NCBI GenBank assembly: GCA_947455455.1
Contig: CANGOE010000003.1
Span: 1 to 64,000 of the forward strand
Reading direction: 5' to 3'
From: Hyphomicrobiales bacterium
Lineage (GTDB): Bacteria; Pseudomonadota; Alphaproteobacteria; Rhizobiales; Beijerinckiaceae
Length of the DNA: 64,000 bases
Below, one piece after another: positions 9,226 through 17,583 of this stretch. Numbering within the stretch: the stretch's first letter is position 1; each line of letters begins with the position of its first letter. The position numbers were made by a program, and so were the translations under genes. The notes beneath the pieces were generated by a model, which did not search any database, had not been told where the DNA came from, and saw only the letters and a program-made list of their open reading frames with translations.

Positions 9226-9932
9226 GGGGTCACGCCCGATCTGGTCTTGTGCATGCGTTGTGCCAGCCATTCCGACAGCAGTAAGGCCAGCATCGAAATA
9301 CCGATGGCAATCAGCGAGAGTGTCATGGCGGCACCGTCCCCGCCGGGCACTTGCGTATGGCTATAGATGGAAGCGGCGATGGTGCGCGATTGACCCGGAA
9401 TATTGGATACAAAAGTCATTGTGGCCCCGAATTCGCCCAAGGCTTTGGCAAAGCCCAATATGGCCCCCGCCAGAATACCGGGCAGGGCCAGCGGCAGGGT
9501 GATGGTCATCAAAATCGACCAATGCGGCGCGCCCAGACTGGCGGCCGCGCCTTCCAGACGCTGGTCGACATGCTCGATCGACAGCCGGATGGCCCGCACC
9601 ATCAACGGAAAAGCCATAATGCCAGCCGCCAGAGCGGCTCCCGTCCAGCGGAAGGACAGCACAATCGAACAACATTGATCAAGATATTGCCCGATAATCC
9701 CCTGCCGTCCGAAACCGAGCAACAACAGATAGCCGGTCACCACGGGCGGCAAGACCAACGGCAAATGCACCAGACCATTGACAAAGGCATGGCCCCAAAA
9801 GCGTTTGCGTGCCAGCACATAGGCTACAACCACGGCTATCGGCAGGGTTGCACAGGTGGCCAGCGACGCAATCTTGAGGGTCAGCCACAGCGCGTCACGG
9901 TCATCGGGGGAAAGTTCCAGTATCCAGTTCAT
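9222..9932 (-). CDS. modB: Molybdate ABC transporter permease ModB
   Basis: 236 residues, an integral inner-membrane protein with five or more hydrophobic segments. It has the binding-protein-dependent permease signature around residues 150-185 (EGAAASLGAPHWSILMTITL, the EAA loop that contacts ModC). The N-terminal WLTLKIASLATCATLPIAVV and the motif LPLVLPPVVTGYLLL are typical of ModB. The stop overlaps the modC start by 4 bases, and its own start overlaps the end of modA by 4 bases, so the three genes are translationally coupled. Confidence 0.93.
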   Translation of the reverse strand: MNWILELSPDDRDALWLTLKIASLATCATLPIAVVVAYVLARKRFWGHAFVNGLVHLPLVLPPVVTGYLLLLGFGRQGIIGQYLDQCCSIVLSFRWTGAALAAGIMAFPLMVRAIRLSIEHVDQRLEGAAASLGAPHWSILMTITLPLALPGILAGAILGFAKALGEFGATMTFVSNIPGQSRTIAASIYSHTQVPGGDGAAMTLSLIAIGISMLALLLSEWLAQRMHKTRSGVTP

Positions 9933-10747
9933 CGTGAAGGGCCTGCCAGAAACGTAAAACCGGCCTCGATAAAGCGTTTGCGGGCCTGTTCCGATTGCAA
10001 AAAGGCAAGAAATGCCTTGGCGTCCGGATGGGTCGAGCGCGACAGCACCGCCGCAGGATAGATAATCGGCGGGTGGCTGTCGGGCGCAAATGTCCGGATG
10101 AGGCGGACGCGCGGCTCGGCCATGGCATCCGAATAATAGACAAGACCAAGTGCGGCCTCACGGCGCGCCACAAAGTTGAGGGCCATGCGGACATTGTCAA
10201 ACGGGGCGACGGACTGCGCCACACCATCCCAAAAGCCTGAGTGTTGCAAGGCCGCTTTGCCGTATTTTCCCGCCGGAACAGAGCGTGGATCGGCCATTGC
10301 CAGCCGCGAACCTTTGAGCATGGCCGCCAGATTGTCATCTTTGCCGATCGGGGTGGGGCTTGCGGCAAGCGCCGGGTCCGCCGGGGCAATCAGCACCAAA
10401 GAGTTGCCCAGCAAGGGCACCGACGCTGTGGGAGCAATCAGAGTGCGGCCGACCAGCCAATCCATCCAGTCACTGTCGGCACTCAGGAACAGATCGGCGG
10501 GTGCGCCTTTGTCGATCTGTTGGGCCAGCGTGGAACTGCCTGCATAGGAGACAACAAGCGGGGCATGGCCAGCGACCTGCCAGTCTTTGTCCAAGCGATC
10601 CAGTGCGGTTTGCAGGCTGGCGGCGGCAAACACCACCACACCTTGCGCCTGCGCATGACTGCTACACAAAGGCACAGTCAGACAGACCAGGGCCAATGCG
10701 GACCGGATCATTCTGGAACAGCGTGCAAGCGTGCGGAACACGGACAT
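9929..10747 (-). CDS. modA: Molybdate ABC transporter substrate-binding protein ModA
   Basis: 272 residues, periplasmic. A signal peptide is visible (MIRSALALVCLTVPLC...AQA), followed by the ModA start VVVFAAASLQTALD, the SSTLAQQIDKGAPADLFLSAD region and the GLVYYSDA region; these are hallmark oxyanion-binding segments. The ATG at 10747 is favoured. A TTG at 10804 has a GGAGG directly abutting it, too close to serve, and 10711 is another possible start. First gene of modABC, feeding molybdate to molybdoenzymes such as the hydroxylase encoded at 34.2-36.9 kb. The 269 bases upstream hold the presumed promoter; no clear ModE site was recognised. Confidence 0.93.
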   Translation of the reverse strand: MSVFRTLARCSRMIRSALALVCLTVPLCSSHAQAQGVVVFAAASLQTALDRLDKDWQVAGHAPLVVSYAGSSTLAQQIDKGAPADLFLSADSDWMDWLVGRTLIAPTASVPLLGNSLVLIAPADPALAASPTPIGKDDNLAAMLKGSRLAMADPRSVPAGKYGKAALQHSGFWDGVAQSVAPFDNVRMALNFVARREAALGLVYYSDAMAEPRVRLIRTFAPDSHPPIIYPAAVLSRSTHPDAKAFLAFLQSEQARKRFIEAGFTFLAGPSR

Positions 10748-11016
10748 GGTGAGCCTGTTTGAGCGACAAGATAGGCCGGACCTATCGGATCTTGAAAAAG
10801 ACAACCTCCGCCGAGGTCGAAAACATGCGTTCAGCTCACCAGCAACGCCTTCTTTTTGTAGTCCGGCAAAACGGGGCCGTCAATCGCGCTGTGTTGTGCC
10901 CGCTTTTCCGAATATTCGCAAAAAGCCTAGGGGATTACTTCTGATGCGTATAGGCTGGATCGGGCACACCGCAATGGAAAATCATGCTGTATTTTCAGGT
11001 GTTTTAGGAGGCGATC

Positions 11017-11160
11017 ATGGCTAAAGGCCAAGCGAAAAGCGGTAGAGAAGCCAAAAAGCCGAAAGCGGAAAAATCACAAGTGAGCGATCACAAATCCGCC
11101 TATAAAATGTCACAGGAAAAGTCGGTCCCGATCCAGATCACCCCGACCAAGAAAAAGTAA
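11017..11160 (+). CDS. Small lysine-rich conserved protein (MAKGQ type)
   Basis: 47 residues beginning [16 protein letters not shown] and ending in TPTKKK. About a third of the residues are Lys or Arg. The Shine-Dalgarno TAGGAGGCG (11005-11013) is strong and well spaced. Small basic proteins with the same opening (MAKGQxxxxREAKKPK) are scattered through Proteobacteria as hypothetical proteins. The composition suggests nucleic-acid or ribosome association, but function is unknown. Confidence 0.7.
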   Translation: MAKGQAKSGREAKKPKAEKSQVSDHKSAYKMSQEKSVPIQITPTKKK

Positions 11161-11248
11161 ACTGGATAGGTCAAATTGGTGGATTGGTGGGGCTTTGTCA
11201 GAGTGCGGGCTTGATGCGTGGCCCGCTCTTTGCCATCATCCGATTTCA

Positions 11249-11265
11249 GACTTGTCAGACAAGTC
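11249..11265. promoter_or_regulatory. 17-bp palindrome, GntR/FadR-type operator candidate
   Basis: GACTTGTCAGACAAGTC is a perfect 8-1-8 inverted repeat. Its core TTGT-CAG-ACAA fits the T-x-G-T-N3-A-C-x-A pattern bound by FadR-subfamily GntR regulators. It lies 61 bases before the aldehyde dehydrogenase start, so it probably controls that gene. No GntR gene is in the window. Confidence 0.5.
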
Positions 11266-11326
11266 GGATCGCGTCATATCCTTCACGCGATCTCCAACCC
11301 TTTTTGACAACATAAAGAGAGTGAAC

Positions 11327-12760
11327 ATGTATCCCAACGTCACCTTGCTGATAGACGGCCAATGGCGCGCTGCCGCATCCAACCGCACCTTGCCGGTTGT
11401 CAATCCTGCCAATGGCGAGCAAATCGGCACCGTGGCCCATGCGGACCGCAGTGATCTGGATCACGCTTTGGAAGCCGCCCAGAAAGGCTTCAAGCTGTGG
11501 CGCAAGGTTTCGGCTTTCGAGCGTTCGAAAGTGATGCGCAAGGCCGCCGATCTGTTGCGCGCCCGCGCCGATATGGTTGCCACCTTGATGACCATGGAGC
11601 AGGGCAAGCCGCTGGTCGAAGCCAAGATCGAGGTGATGGCCGCCGCCGATACCATCGACTGGTTCGCCGAAGAAGGCCGCCGCGCCTATGGCCGTGTGGT
11701 GCCTTCGCGTGGCGAGGGCATCTATCAGCTGGTCATCAAAGAGCCTGTCGGCCCTGTTGCGGCTTTCACACCATGGAATTTTCCGATCAATCAGGTGGTC
11801 CGCAAACTGTCTTGCGCGGTGGCAACCGGCTGTTCGATCATCGTCAAAGCGCCTGAGGAAACGCCCGCCTCTCCGGCTGAATTGTTGCGGTGTTTTGTCG
11901 ATGCCGGTATTCCGGCAGGAGTTGTCGGGCTGGTTTATGGCATTCCGGCCGAGATTTCGGAATATCTGATCCCGCATCCGGTGATCCGCAAAGTGTCGTT
12001 TACCGGTTCCACCGTGATCGGCAAGCAGTTGGCCGCTTTGGCGGGCTTGCATATGAAGCGCGTCACCATGGAACTGGGTGGCCATGCGCCCGCCATTGTG
12101 TTCGATGATGCCGATATCGATGTGGCCAGCAAGCTGTTGGCAGGGGCCAAATTCCGCAATGCCGGACAGGTCTGCATCTCGCCGACCCGTTTTCTGGTTC
12201 AGGAAAGCGTCTATGACCGCTTTGTCGAAGGCTTTGTGGCCCAGGCCAAGGCTTTGAAAGTGGCTGATGGTCTGGAGGCCGGCACCACCATGGGTCCGCT
12301 CGCCAATCCGCGCCGCATCACCGCCATGGAAAGCCTGATCGCGGACGCGACCAAGCATGGCGGCAAGGTGCAGACGGGTGGCCATCGCATTGGCAACAAA
12401 GGCAATTTCTTCGAGCCGACCGTGCTGACCGATGTGCCCTTGGATGCCCGCGTCCAGAACGAGGAGCCTTTCGGCCCGATGGCGATCATCAGCCGCTTCA
12501 AGGGGTTTGACGATGTGGTGGAAGAGGCCAACCGCCTGCCGTTCGGTCTGGCATCCTACGCCTATACCCGCTCGGCCAAGACTGCGAATATGATTGCGGC
12601 GGAAGTCGAGGCCGGCATGATGTCGATCAACCATCACGGTCTCGGCCTGCCGGAAATTCCGTTCGGCGGGGTCAAGGATTCCGGATATGGCTCTGAAGGC
12701 GGGCTGGAGGCTCTCGAAGCCTATCTGGTCACCAAAACCGTATCGCAGGCCGGTTTGTAA
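11327..12760 (+). CDS. NAD(P)-dependent aldehyde dehydrogenase, succinate-semialdehyde dehydrogenase-like
   Basis: 477 residues, the usual length for soluble ALDH enzymes. Visible motifs are [10 protein letters not shown] (cofactor binding, near residue 145), the [11 protein letters not shown] loop (near 225), catalytic Glu in MELGGHAP (near 250) and catalytic Cys in [12 protein letters not shown] (near 285). The sequence is closest to the GabD/alpha-ketoglutaric-semialdehyde group, which oxidise omega-aldehyde acids. The substrate cannot be fixed from sequence. The ATG at 11327 is chosen because homology begins right there ([13 protein letters not shown]) and a purine-rich AAAGAGAG precedes it. 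A GntR-type palindrome lies upstream and a strong terminator follows, so it is monocistronic. Confidence 0.88.
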   Translation: MYPNVTLLIDGQWRAAASNRTLPVVNPANGEQIGTVAHADRSDLDHALEAAQKGFKLWRKVSAFERSKVMRKAADLLRARADMVATLMTMEQGKPLVEAKIEVMAAADTIDWFAEEGRRAYGRVVPSRGEGIYQLVIKEPVGPVAAFTPWNFPINQVVRKLSCAVATGCSIIVKAPEETPASPAELLRCFVDAGIPAGVVGLVYGIPAEISEYLIPHPVIRKVSFTGSTVIGKQLAALAGLHMKRVTMELGGHAPAIVFDDADIDVASKLLAGAKFRNAGQVCISPTRFLVQESVYDRFVEGFVAQAKALKVADGLEAGTTMGPLANPRRITAMESLIADATKHGGKVQTGGHRIGNKGNFFEPTVLTDVPLDARVQNEEPFGPMAIISRFKGFDDVVEEANRLPFGLASYAYTRSAKTANMIAAEVEAGMMSINHHGLGLPEIPFGGVKDSGYGSEGGLEALEAYLVTKTVSQAGL

Positions 12761-12784
12761 AAGCCGGTTGAAGCGAAAAGTTTC

Positions 12785-12814
12785 AAAAAGGCGGCCTTCG
12801 GGTCGCCTTTTTTT
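12785..12814. terminator. Bidirectional rho-independent terminator
   Basis: Stem GGCGGCC/GGTCGCC with a TTCG tetraloop, flanked by A5 on the left and T7 on the right. It serves the aldehyde dehydrogenase on the plus strand and the convergent MFS gene on the minus strand. Confidence 0.9.
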
Positions 12815-12817
12815 GGA

Positions 12818-14005
12818 TTATGCCGGAGTTTTTTTGCTCATTTCCGGCAAAAACCACGCCAGCAGGCCAAAAGCAGGCAGGAATGAGCAGACAAAATAAA
12901 CCGTGTTGATGCTGGTTGCATCCGCCAGCTTGCCCAGTGCGGCCGCGGCAATGCCGCCAAGGCCGAAGGCCAGCCCGTAGAACAGCCCGCCGATCATGCC
13001 GACACGGCCGGGCAGTAATTCCATCGCATAGACCAGAATGGAGGCCAATGCGCTCGACATGATCAGGTTGATGATCACAGTCAGAACACCGGTCCAGAAC
13101 AGGTCGACGAAGGGCAGCATCAGGGTGAAGGGCAGGGCTCCCAGAATGGAAAACCAGATGATGATGCGGCGGCCGACGCGGTCGCTCAACCAGCCGCCCA
13201 TCAGCGAGCCAATAGCCGAGGAAAACAGGAAAACAAACAGCATCACTTGCGAAAATTGCAAGGATACCGAGAATTTTTCCATCAGATAAAACGTATAAAA
13301 CGAGTTGAAACTGGCAGAATAGGCGACTTTCGAGAAAATCAGCACCATCAAGATGCCGATCGACAGCATGGTCTTGCCGGAGATGGCAGGCAGGGCCGTT
13401 TGTGCCGCGCCAGCCGTCGCATTCTTGGCGCGCTCGATATTGGAGCGGATATGCCAGCGGCCCGCCCAGGCCAGGATGATCATGCCCAACAAGGCGATCA
13501 GCGAGAACCAGGCGATGCTGGTCTGCCCGCCCGTCACAATCACGAATACAGCCAGCAAAGGCCCGATGGCACTGCCGGTTTGTCCGCCCACCACAAACAC
13601 CGCTTGGGCAAAGCCGATTTGCCCGCCGGAGGCGCGCCGCGCCAGACGGGTGGCTTCGGGGTGGAAAATCGAGGAGCCGATCCCCACCATCGCCGAGCCG
13701 ACCAGCAGGAAAGCGTAATCATGCGCCAGCGCCAGCGTGATCAGACCGGCCATCGAAAATCCCATGCCGACCACCATGGAATAGGGCATCGGTTTTTTAT
13801 CGGTATAATGGCCGACCATCGGCTGGAAAATCGAGCCGCACATCTGGAAAACAAAGGTCAACATGCCGATTTGCGTAAAATCGAGCTGATAATTGGCTTT
13901 GATGATCGGATAAATCGCAGGCAACAGGGACTGGATGGTGTCGTTGATCAAATGCCCGACACTGAGTGCGATCAGGACAGAGTATACCGCTTTGTTTTTG
14001 GTCAT
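12818..14005 (-). CDS. MFS exporter, fosmidomycin-resistance (Fsr) type
   Basis: 395 residues with about 12 hydrophobic segments, a major facilitator inner-membrane antiporter. The opening LSVGHLINDTIQSLLPAIYP, the GHYTDKKP loop and the segment GSSIFHPEATRLARRASGG are characteristic of the Fsr group, which expels fosmidomycin and other compounds in E. coli. The natural substrate here is unknown. The ATG at 14005 (MTKNKAVYSVL) is chosen; an upstream extension to 14101 is cysteine- and arginine-rich and unlike the family. It converges on the aldehyde dehydrogenase with a shared terminator. Confidence 0.85.
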   Translation of the reverse strand: MTKNKAVYSVLIALSVGHLINDTIQSLLPAIYPIIKANYQLDFTQIGMLTFVFQMCGSIFQPMVGHYTDKKPMPYSMVVGMGFSMAGLITLALAHDYAFLLVGSAMVGIGSSIFHPEATRLARRASGGQIGFAQAVFVVGGQTGSAIGPLLAVFVIVTGGQTSIAWFSLIALLGMIILAWAGRWHIRSNIERAKNATAGAAQTALPAISGKTMLSIGILMVLIFSKVAYSASFNSFYTFYLMEKFSVSLQFSQVMLFVFLFSSAIGSLMGGWLSDRVGRRIIIWFSILGALPFTLMLPFVDLFWTGVLTVIINLIMSSALASILVYAMELLPGRVGMIGGLFYGLAFGLGGIAAAALGKLADATSINTVYFVCSFLPAFGLLAWFLPEMSKKTPA

Positions 14006-14149
14006 CGTTTCGGGGCCTGCTGTTCCGCGCCGCTTGTGAAGGCGCACACAAAAGCATGGTCGAAACTGTTTGCAAAGCGGATAAACTCCGGTCTGGTGCA
14101 TGGGAGTATTGCACTTTGCTCTTATGTGGCCGGATTTTCGGGCAGAGCT

Positions 14150-14983
14150 TTACCCCTTGCGCCCCTTTGAGGGCGTTGTGGGCGCGGATGACAGGTATTC
14201 GACCGAGGGCGGGTTGCGCATGGCTTGCGGGTAAAGCGCCATCAGATCCAGCACCGTTTCGGGCATATGGGTGTTGATGCGCAGGCCCAGCCGTTTGGCC
14301 TCGGAGGCGGTGATCGGATAATCATGGGTCCATTGCCCGTTGGTCATGGTTTGCGCCAGCTTTTCGGCCTCGGATGCTCCCATCCGGTCCGATAGAAGAT
14401 CGACACAAGCCTTGTGGACCTGTTCGGTCGCCTTGGCGCCCATATCGGCCAGGATCAGGGTTTCGTCGTCGATTTCGGCAATCGGCTTGTCTTTGACGAC
14501 TTTCAGCAAGGAGGCGGCGGGATATTTGCCGATTTGCGGGTCAATCGGTCCCAGCACCGAATGGTCGCACATGACAATGTGATCAGCCGCCAGCGCAATC
14601 AGCGTGCCTCCCGACATGGCCATATGCGGCACATAGACAGTGATGCGGGCCTTGTGTTGCTTGATGGCATTGGCAATCTGCAACGAGGCCAGCACAAGCC
14701 CGCCCGGCGTGTGGATGATCAGATCGATCGGCGTGTTCTTGTCGGTCTGGTGGATGGCCCGGATGACGGCCTCTGAATCGTCCATATCGATATAGCGCAT
14801 CACCGGAAACCCGAAAAACTGCATGCTTTCCTGCCGATGCACCATGGTGATCACGCGGGACTTGTTGGTGGTCTGGAGTTCGGAAATCAGCTTTTGCCGC
14901 AGATAGACCTGTGCCCGTTGCCGGATCATCGGCTGTAAGGTCATCAGAATAATAAAGAACCAAAAAACATAGGATATTTCCAT
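14150..14983 (-). CDS. Membrane-anchored SDH-type serine protease (ClpP/crotonase fold)
   Basis: 277 residues. An N-terminal membrane segment (YVFWFFIILMTLQPMI) precedes a ClpP/SppA-like domain. The region IIHTPGGLVLASLQIANAI matches the substrate-binding strand, and the nucleophile Ser sits in the motif HMAMSGGTLIALAAD. The next segment, VLGPIDPQIGKYPA, is characteristic of the SDH_protease family (PF01972). Members are thought to degrade or process membrane proteins, but their substrates are mostly unknown. The ATG at 14983 is preferred over the adjacent GTG at 14986. Gene neighbours give no direct hint; a palindrome lies 102 bases upstream, between this gene and the divergent secreted-protein gene. 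Confidence 0.8.
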   Translation of the reverse strand: MEISYVFWFFIILMTLQPMIRQRAQVYLRQKLISELQTTNKSRVITMVHRQESMQFFGFPVMRYIDMDDSEAVIRAIHQTDKNTPIDLIIHTPGGLVLASLQIANAIKQHKARITVYVPHMAMSGGTLIALAADHIVMCDHSVLGPIDPQIGKYPAASLLKVVKDKPIAEIDDETLILADMGAKATEQVHKACVDLLSDRMGASEAEKLAQTMTNGQWTHDYPITASEAKRLGLRINTHMPETVLDLMALYPQAMRNPPSVEYLSSAPTTPSKGRKG

Positions 14984-15084
14984 CACGGTCTGCCTTGGTT
15001 GTGCGGAGGCGGGGGAATATCATCCCATGCCCGCAGATCATGGTCTGCACACGGACCACCGCTCAGACTAGCATAAAGCGAACA

Positions 15085-15099
15085 ATCAATCCGATTGAT
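15085..15099. promoter_or_regulatory. 15-bp palindrome in a divergent intergenic region
   Basis: ATCAATCCGATTGAT is a perfect 6-3-6 inverted repeat between the SDH-type protease gene (minus) and the secreted Cys-rich protein gene (plus). Its position suits an operator acting on either gene. The binding regulator is not known. Confidence 0.35.
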
Positions 15100-15166
15100 A
15101 AAAGGGCAAGCACAATCGCTGATCCTGTGTCATGATGCAGTTGCTTTGTAGGAGTCGCGTGAGGAT

Positions 15167-15541
15167 ATGATGGGTACGATCATCAGAAGATCGGGGTGGC
15201 GTGCGGGATCCGGCGTCACATTGGCCTTGGGTGCCATGTTGTTGGTATCCGGCATGGGGCTGGCACAGGCCAGCGAACCGCCCCCCAAAAAAGGCGGAAA
15301 AGAGGAAAAAGTCGAAAAACCCAATGGTTTGACTGGGGCTGTCGTGCCGCGGTGTGATCCGGGCTATTATTCGGCTGGTGCCAAATGCAAGCCGTCACCG
15401 CCCGGCAGTTATGTGAATACGGGCACCAATGTCGTGCTCACCTGTCCGCCCGGGACCAGCTCGGCGACAGCTTCCCGCAGTATCAAGGAATGTTACCCGC
15501 CCGGACAGGGCCCGGAGCCGCCCGCCAAAATCAGCCATTGA
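15167..15541 (+). CDS. Secreted cysteine-containing protein of unknown function
   Basis: 124 residues. A signal peptide is clear: basic start, then GVTLALGAMLLVSGMGLAQA with cleavage near AQASE. The mature protein opens with a lysine/glutamate-rich, flexible stretch and then has a short cysteine region: PRCDPGYYSAGAKCKPSPPG, then LTCPPGTSS and IKECYPPGQ. The spacing of Gly-Tyr, Cys and CPPGT resembles the cysteine-rich repeats of ephrin-receptor or TNFR-like modules, but the region is too short to assign. A Shine-Dalgarno-like GAGGAT precedes the start. Probably periplasmic or surface exposed; function unknown. Confidence 0.65.
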   Translation: MMGTIIRRSGWRAGSGVTLALGAMLLVSGMGLAQASEPPPKKGGKEEKVEKPNGLTGAVVPRCDPGYYSAGAKCKPSPPGSYVNTGTNVVLTCPPGTSSATASRSIKECYPPGQGPEPPAKISH

Positions 15542-15550
15542 GGTGGTCTC

Positions 15551-15760
15551 ATGGTCTATGTGCCGCGCAAGCGGGCCACCCATGGCAGTTACACATCCAA
15601 ATATTTCGTGCTCAAACCCCTGCAGGATGTGGTCGAGCATGATCTGCTGGCCGCACTCGAAGCGCGCCGCCTGATCCGGTCCGGCAAGGTCAAAACCTTT
15701 GCCGGAGACGGCCAGCCTTTTGTGCTGGGAGACCAGTTGCGCCGGCATATCAAACTTTGA
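15551..15760 (+). CDS. Small hypothetical protein
   Basis: 69 residues beginning MVYVPRKRATHGSYTSKYF. It starts 9 bases after the preceding stop and has a Shine-Dalgarno-like GAGGTGG, so it is probably cotranscribed with the secreted protein. The sequence alternates charged and hydrophobic residues as a folded small protein would, with a helix LLAALEARRLIRSGK. No family is recognised. It could be a chance ORF, but its position and composition favour a real gene. Confidence 0.5.
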   Translation: MVYVPRKRATHGSYTSKYFVLKPLQDVVEHDLLAALEARRLIRSGKVKTFAGDGQPFVLGDQLRRHIKL

Positions 15761-15846
15761 TCTAAAACAAAGCCGCCGGTTGCCTGCCATGCACAAATGT
15801 CCCCATCGCCCGTATCCAACCGGATCGGGCCGTTGTCGGGGAGTGT

Positions 15847-16344
15847 ATGATGATTAAAGACGTTGAAGGCGACATCCTGTTGAGCCGCGCCGGAGCCATT
15901 GCCCATGGTGTGGCCCCGTCGGACCATTTTAACACCGGACTGGCCCATGCCTTGCGCGAGCAGTTTCCGGTCATGGTCAAGGATTTCCGCCATTATTGCC
16001 AGCAGAACCATCCCCATCCGGGCGGCTTGTGGCACTGGGCTGGTGTGGGGGAACATGGCAAGGCCACCACAATCATCTCGCTGTTAACACAGGAGCCTTC
16101 CGAAGGGGCAGGCGGTTTGCCGGGCAAGGCGAAGGAAACCCATGTCGGCCACGCCTTGAAGGCTTTGGCCAAGCTGATCAAGGACGAGGGGATTACAAGC
16201 ATTGCTTTGCCGCGTCTGGCCACCGGCGTAGGTGGCCTCGACTGGGCTCATGTGCGCCCGCTCATCGAAAAGCATCTGGGTGATTGCGGTATTCCGGTCT
16301 ATCTCTATGTCACCTATCATGCCGGAGTGGCGGCGGCCGAATAA
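15847..16344 (+). CDS. Macro domain (ADP-ribose binding/hydrolysing) protein
   Basis: 165 residues consisting of a single macro domain. It starts with IKDVEGDILLSRAGAIAHGV, the strand and loop that bind the adenine and ribose. The C-terminal part has SIALPRLATGVGGLDWAHVR, the conserved loop around the diphosphate; GGLDW is typical of the Poa1p/ALC1-like macro subgroup. Such proteins bind ADP-ribose or remove it from proteins or nucleic acids. The GGGGAG before the start is a good Shine-Dalgarno. A strong terminator follows. No ADP-ribosyltransferase gene is adjacent, so its partner is unknown. Confidence 0.8.
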   Translation: MMIKDVEGDILLSRAGAIAHGVAPSDHFNTGLAHALREQFPVMVKDFRHYCQQNHPHPGGLWHWAGVGEHGKATTIISLLTQEPSEGAGGLPGKAKETHVGHALKALAKLIKDEGITSIALPRLATGVGGLDWAHVRPLIEKHLGDCGIPVYLYVTYHAGVAAAE

Positions 16345-16368
16345 TCAATCGCTTGAAAAGCGTGAGAT

Positions 16369-16395
16369 AACGCCCTGATTTTTCAGGGCGTTTTT
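16369..16395 (+). terminator. Rho-independent terminator of the macro-domain gene
   Basis: Stem AACGCCCTGA/TCAGGGCGTT with a T4 loop, followed by more T residues. It overlaps the 3' end of the convergent gene whose stop is at 16383. Confidence 0.85.
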
Positions 16396-16970
16396 GTGTC
16401 TGAAGATATGGGTGTCGATGACGAAATCCGGGTCTGATAGGCCTCCGCATCACCGAAATCAGCGAAATCCCGATAGCGGTGATGGGTGTTTTGCGCCCGT
16501 TTGGCGTGTTTGATCGGGCACCAATAGGCTTCGGTCAGCGAGGCGATTTCGCGGGTATAGGCAATCAACCCGTTGGCATAGGAGCAGAAGGCGCAGTTGA
16601 GTTTTTCGATGATGTTGAGATAGGCGAGATGGTGGCGGTCGAACACGAGATAATCGGCGCGTTTGACCTTGTCTATTTTGTAAACGGGAAAGCAAATGGC
16701 CTGATACAGGCTGACAAACACATCCAGCAACACCAAGGGCACGATCAGCGAATAGATCACCGGAGCGGTGAGTACCACCCAGGGATTGGCTTTGGCGATA
16801 AATTTCAGCAGGCTGGTTTTAAGCTCCCGATGCCGCCTGAGCACTTCATCTTCAAAGGCGATCCGGCCTTTTTCCATGCCGAACCTGAGTTCAGCGGCGC
16901 GGCGCGCCAGTTCTGCGTCCAGTTCGGCTTCCAGCTGGCGGATCTGGTCCATGAGGGATTTGATATTCAT
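16383..16970 (-). CDS. Conserved hypothetical membrane-associated protein with CxxC motif
   Basis: 195 residues. The N-terminal 65 residues form a charged coiled-coil helix (MDQIRQLEAELDAELARRAA). A hydrophobic pair of segments follows (VVLTAPVIYSLIVPLVLLDVFVSLYQAI). The C-terminal part carries KLNCAFCSYANGLIAY, a CxxC motif, and later CPIKHAKRA and a DFADFGDAEAY segment. Homologues with this CAFCSYANG motif are, as far as I recall, hypothetical proteins. The CxxC could bind metal or be redox active. The ATG at 16970 is chosen over the GTG at 16991 because AAGGACAGG lies just upstream of it. Confidence 0.7.
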   Translation of the reverse strand: MNIKSLMDQIRQLEAELDAELARRAAELRFGMEKGRIAFEDEVLRRHRELKTSLLKFIAKANPWVVLTAPVIYSLIVPLVLLDVFVSLYQAICFPVYKIDKVKRADYLVFDRHHLAYLNIIEKLNCAFCSYANGLIAYTREIASLTEAYWCPIKHAKRAQNTHHRYRDFADFGDAEAYQTRISSSTPISSDTKTP

Positions 16971-17130
16971 TGTCAGCCTGTCCTTGATCACCTGTGCAGA
17001 TGCGCTCCATCATGCGCCTGTCTTGGCGCAAAGCCTAGTCATGGGCTATTGCGGCGGCGGCAGGGTTTTGGTCCGGCGCGGTGAATCATGCTAATAAAGG
17101 GACCATTTCTTTTTTGACACAGGCGCAATC

Positions 17131-17580
17131 ATGAAACCTTTGATCTATGTTCTGAACGGTCCGAACCTGAACCTGCTCGGCAAGCGCCAGCCCCATATTT
17201 ACGGCCATGAAACGCTGGCCGATGTCGAGGCCGATTGCCGCAAGCTAGCCGACAGTCTTGGATTGGATATGCGCTTTCACCAGAGCAACCGCGAATATGA
17301 AATCATCGATTGGGTGCATGAAGCCCGCGAGACGGCTTCGGGTATTGTGATCAACCCCGCCGCCTTTACCCACACATCAGTGGCCATTCTGGATGCCTTG
17401 AATGCCTTTGACCATCCGATCATCGAGGTCCATATTTCCAATGTGCACAAGCGCGAGGAGTTCCGTCACCATTCCTTCATCTCGCCGATTGCATCCGGCG
17501 TGATTGCCGGTTTTGGGACGCAGGGCTATCAATTGGCCATCCAGCGGCTGGCAACATTGATCAAAGCGGCCAAGGCGTAA
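17131..17580 (+). CDS. aroQ: Type II 3-dehydroquinate dehydratase
   Basis: 149 residues, the normal length. It converts 3-dehydroquinate to 3-dehydroshikimate in the shikimate pathway, or works in the quinate catabolic direction; cytosolic dodecamer in the family. Visible motifs are [19 protein letters not shown] (containing the catalytic Arg and Tyr), [13 protein letters not shown], the [12 protein letters not shown] strand and [18 protein letters not shown] (catalytic His and Arg). It ends 3 bases before the GTG of a Gfo/Idh/MocA dehydrogenase, so the two form an operon. That pairing hints at a peripheral quinate/shikimate role rather than pure biosynthesis. Confidence 0.93.
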   Translation: MKPLIYVLNGPNLNLLGKRQPHIYGHETLADVEADCRKLADSLGLDMRFHQSNREYEIIDWVHEARETASGIVINPAAFTHTSVAILDALNAFDHPIIEVHISNVHKREEFRHHSFISPIASGVIAGFGTQGYQLAIQRLATLIKAAKA

Positions 17581-17583
17581 TCT

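Noticed and set aside
11255..12637. 460-residue minus-strand ORF opposite the aldehyde dehydrogenase
   Set aside because: The plus strand has full catalytic motifs and correct length; the antisense ORF has no family match and lacks a ribosome site.
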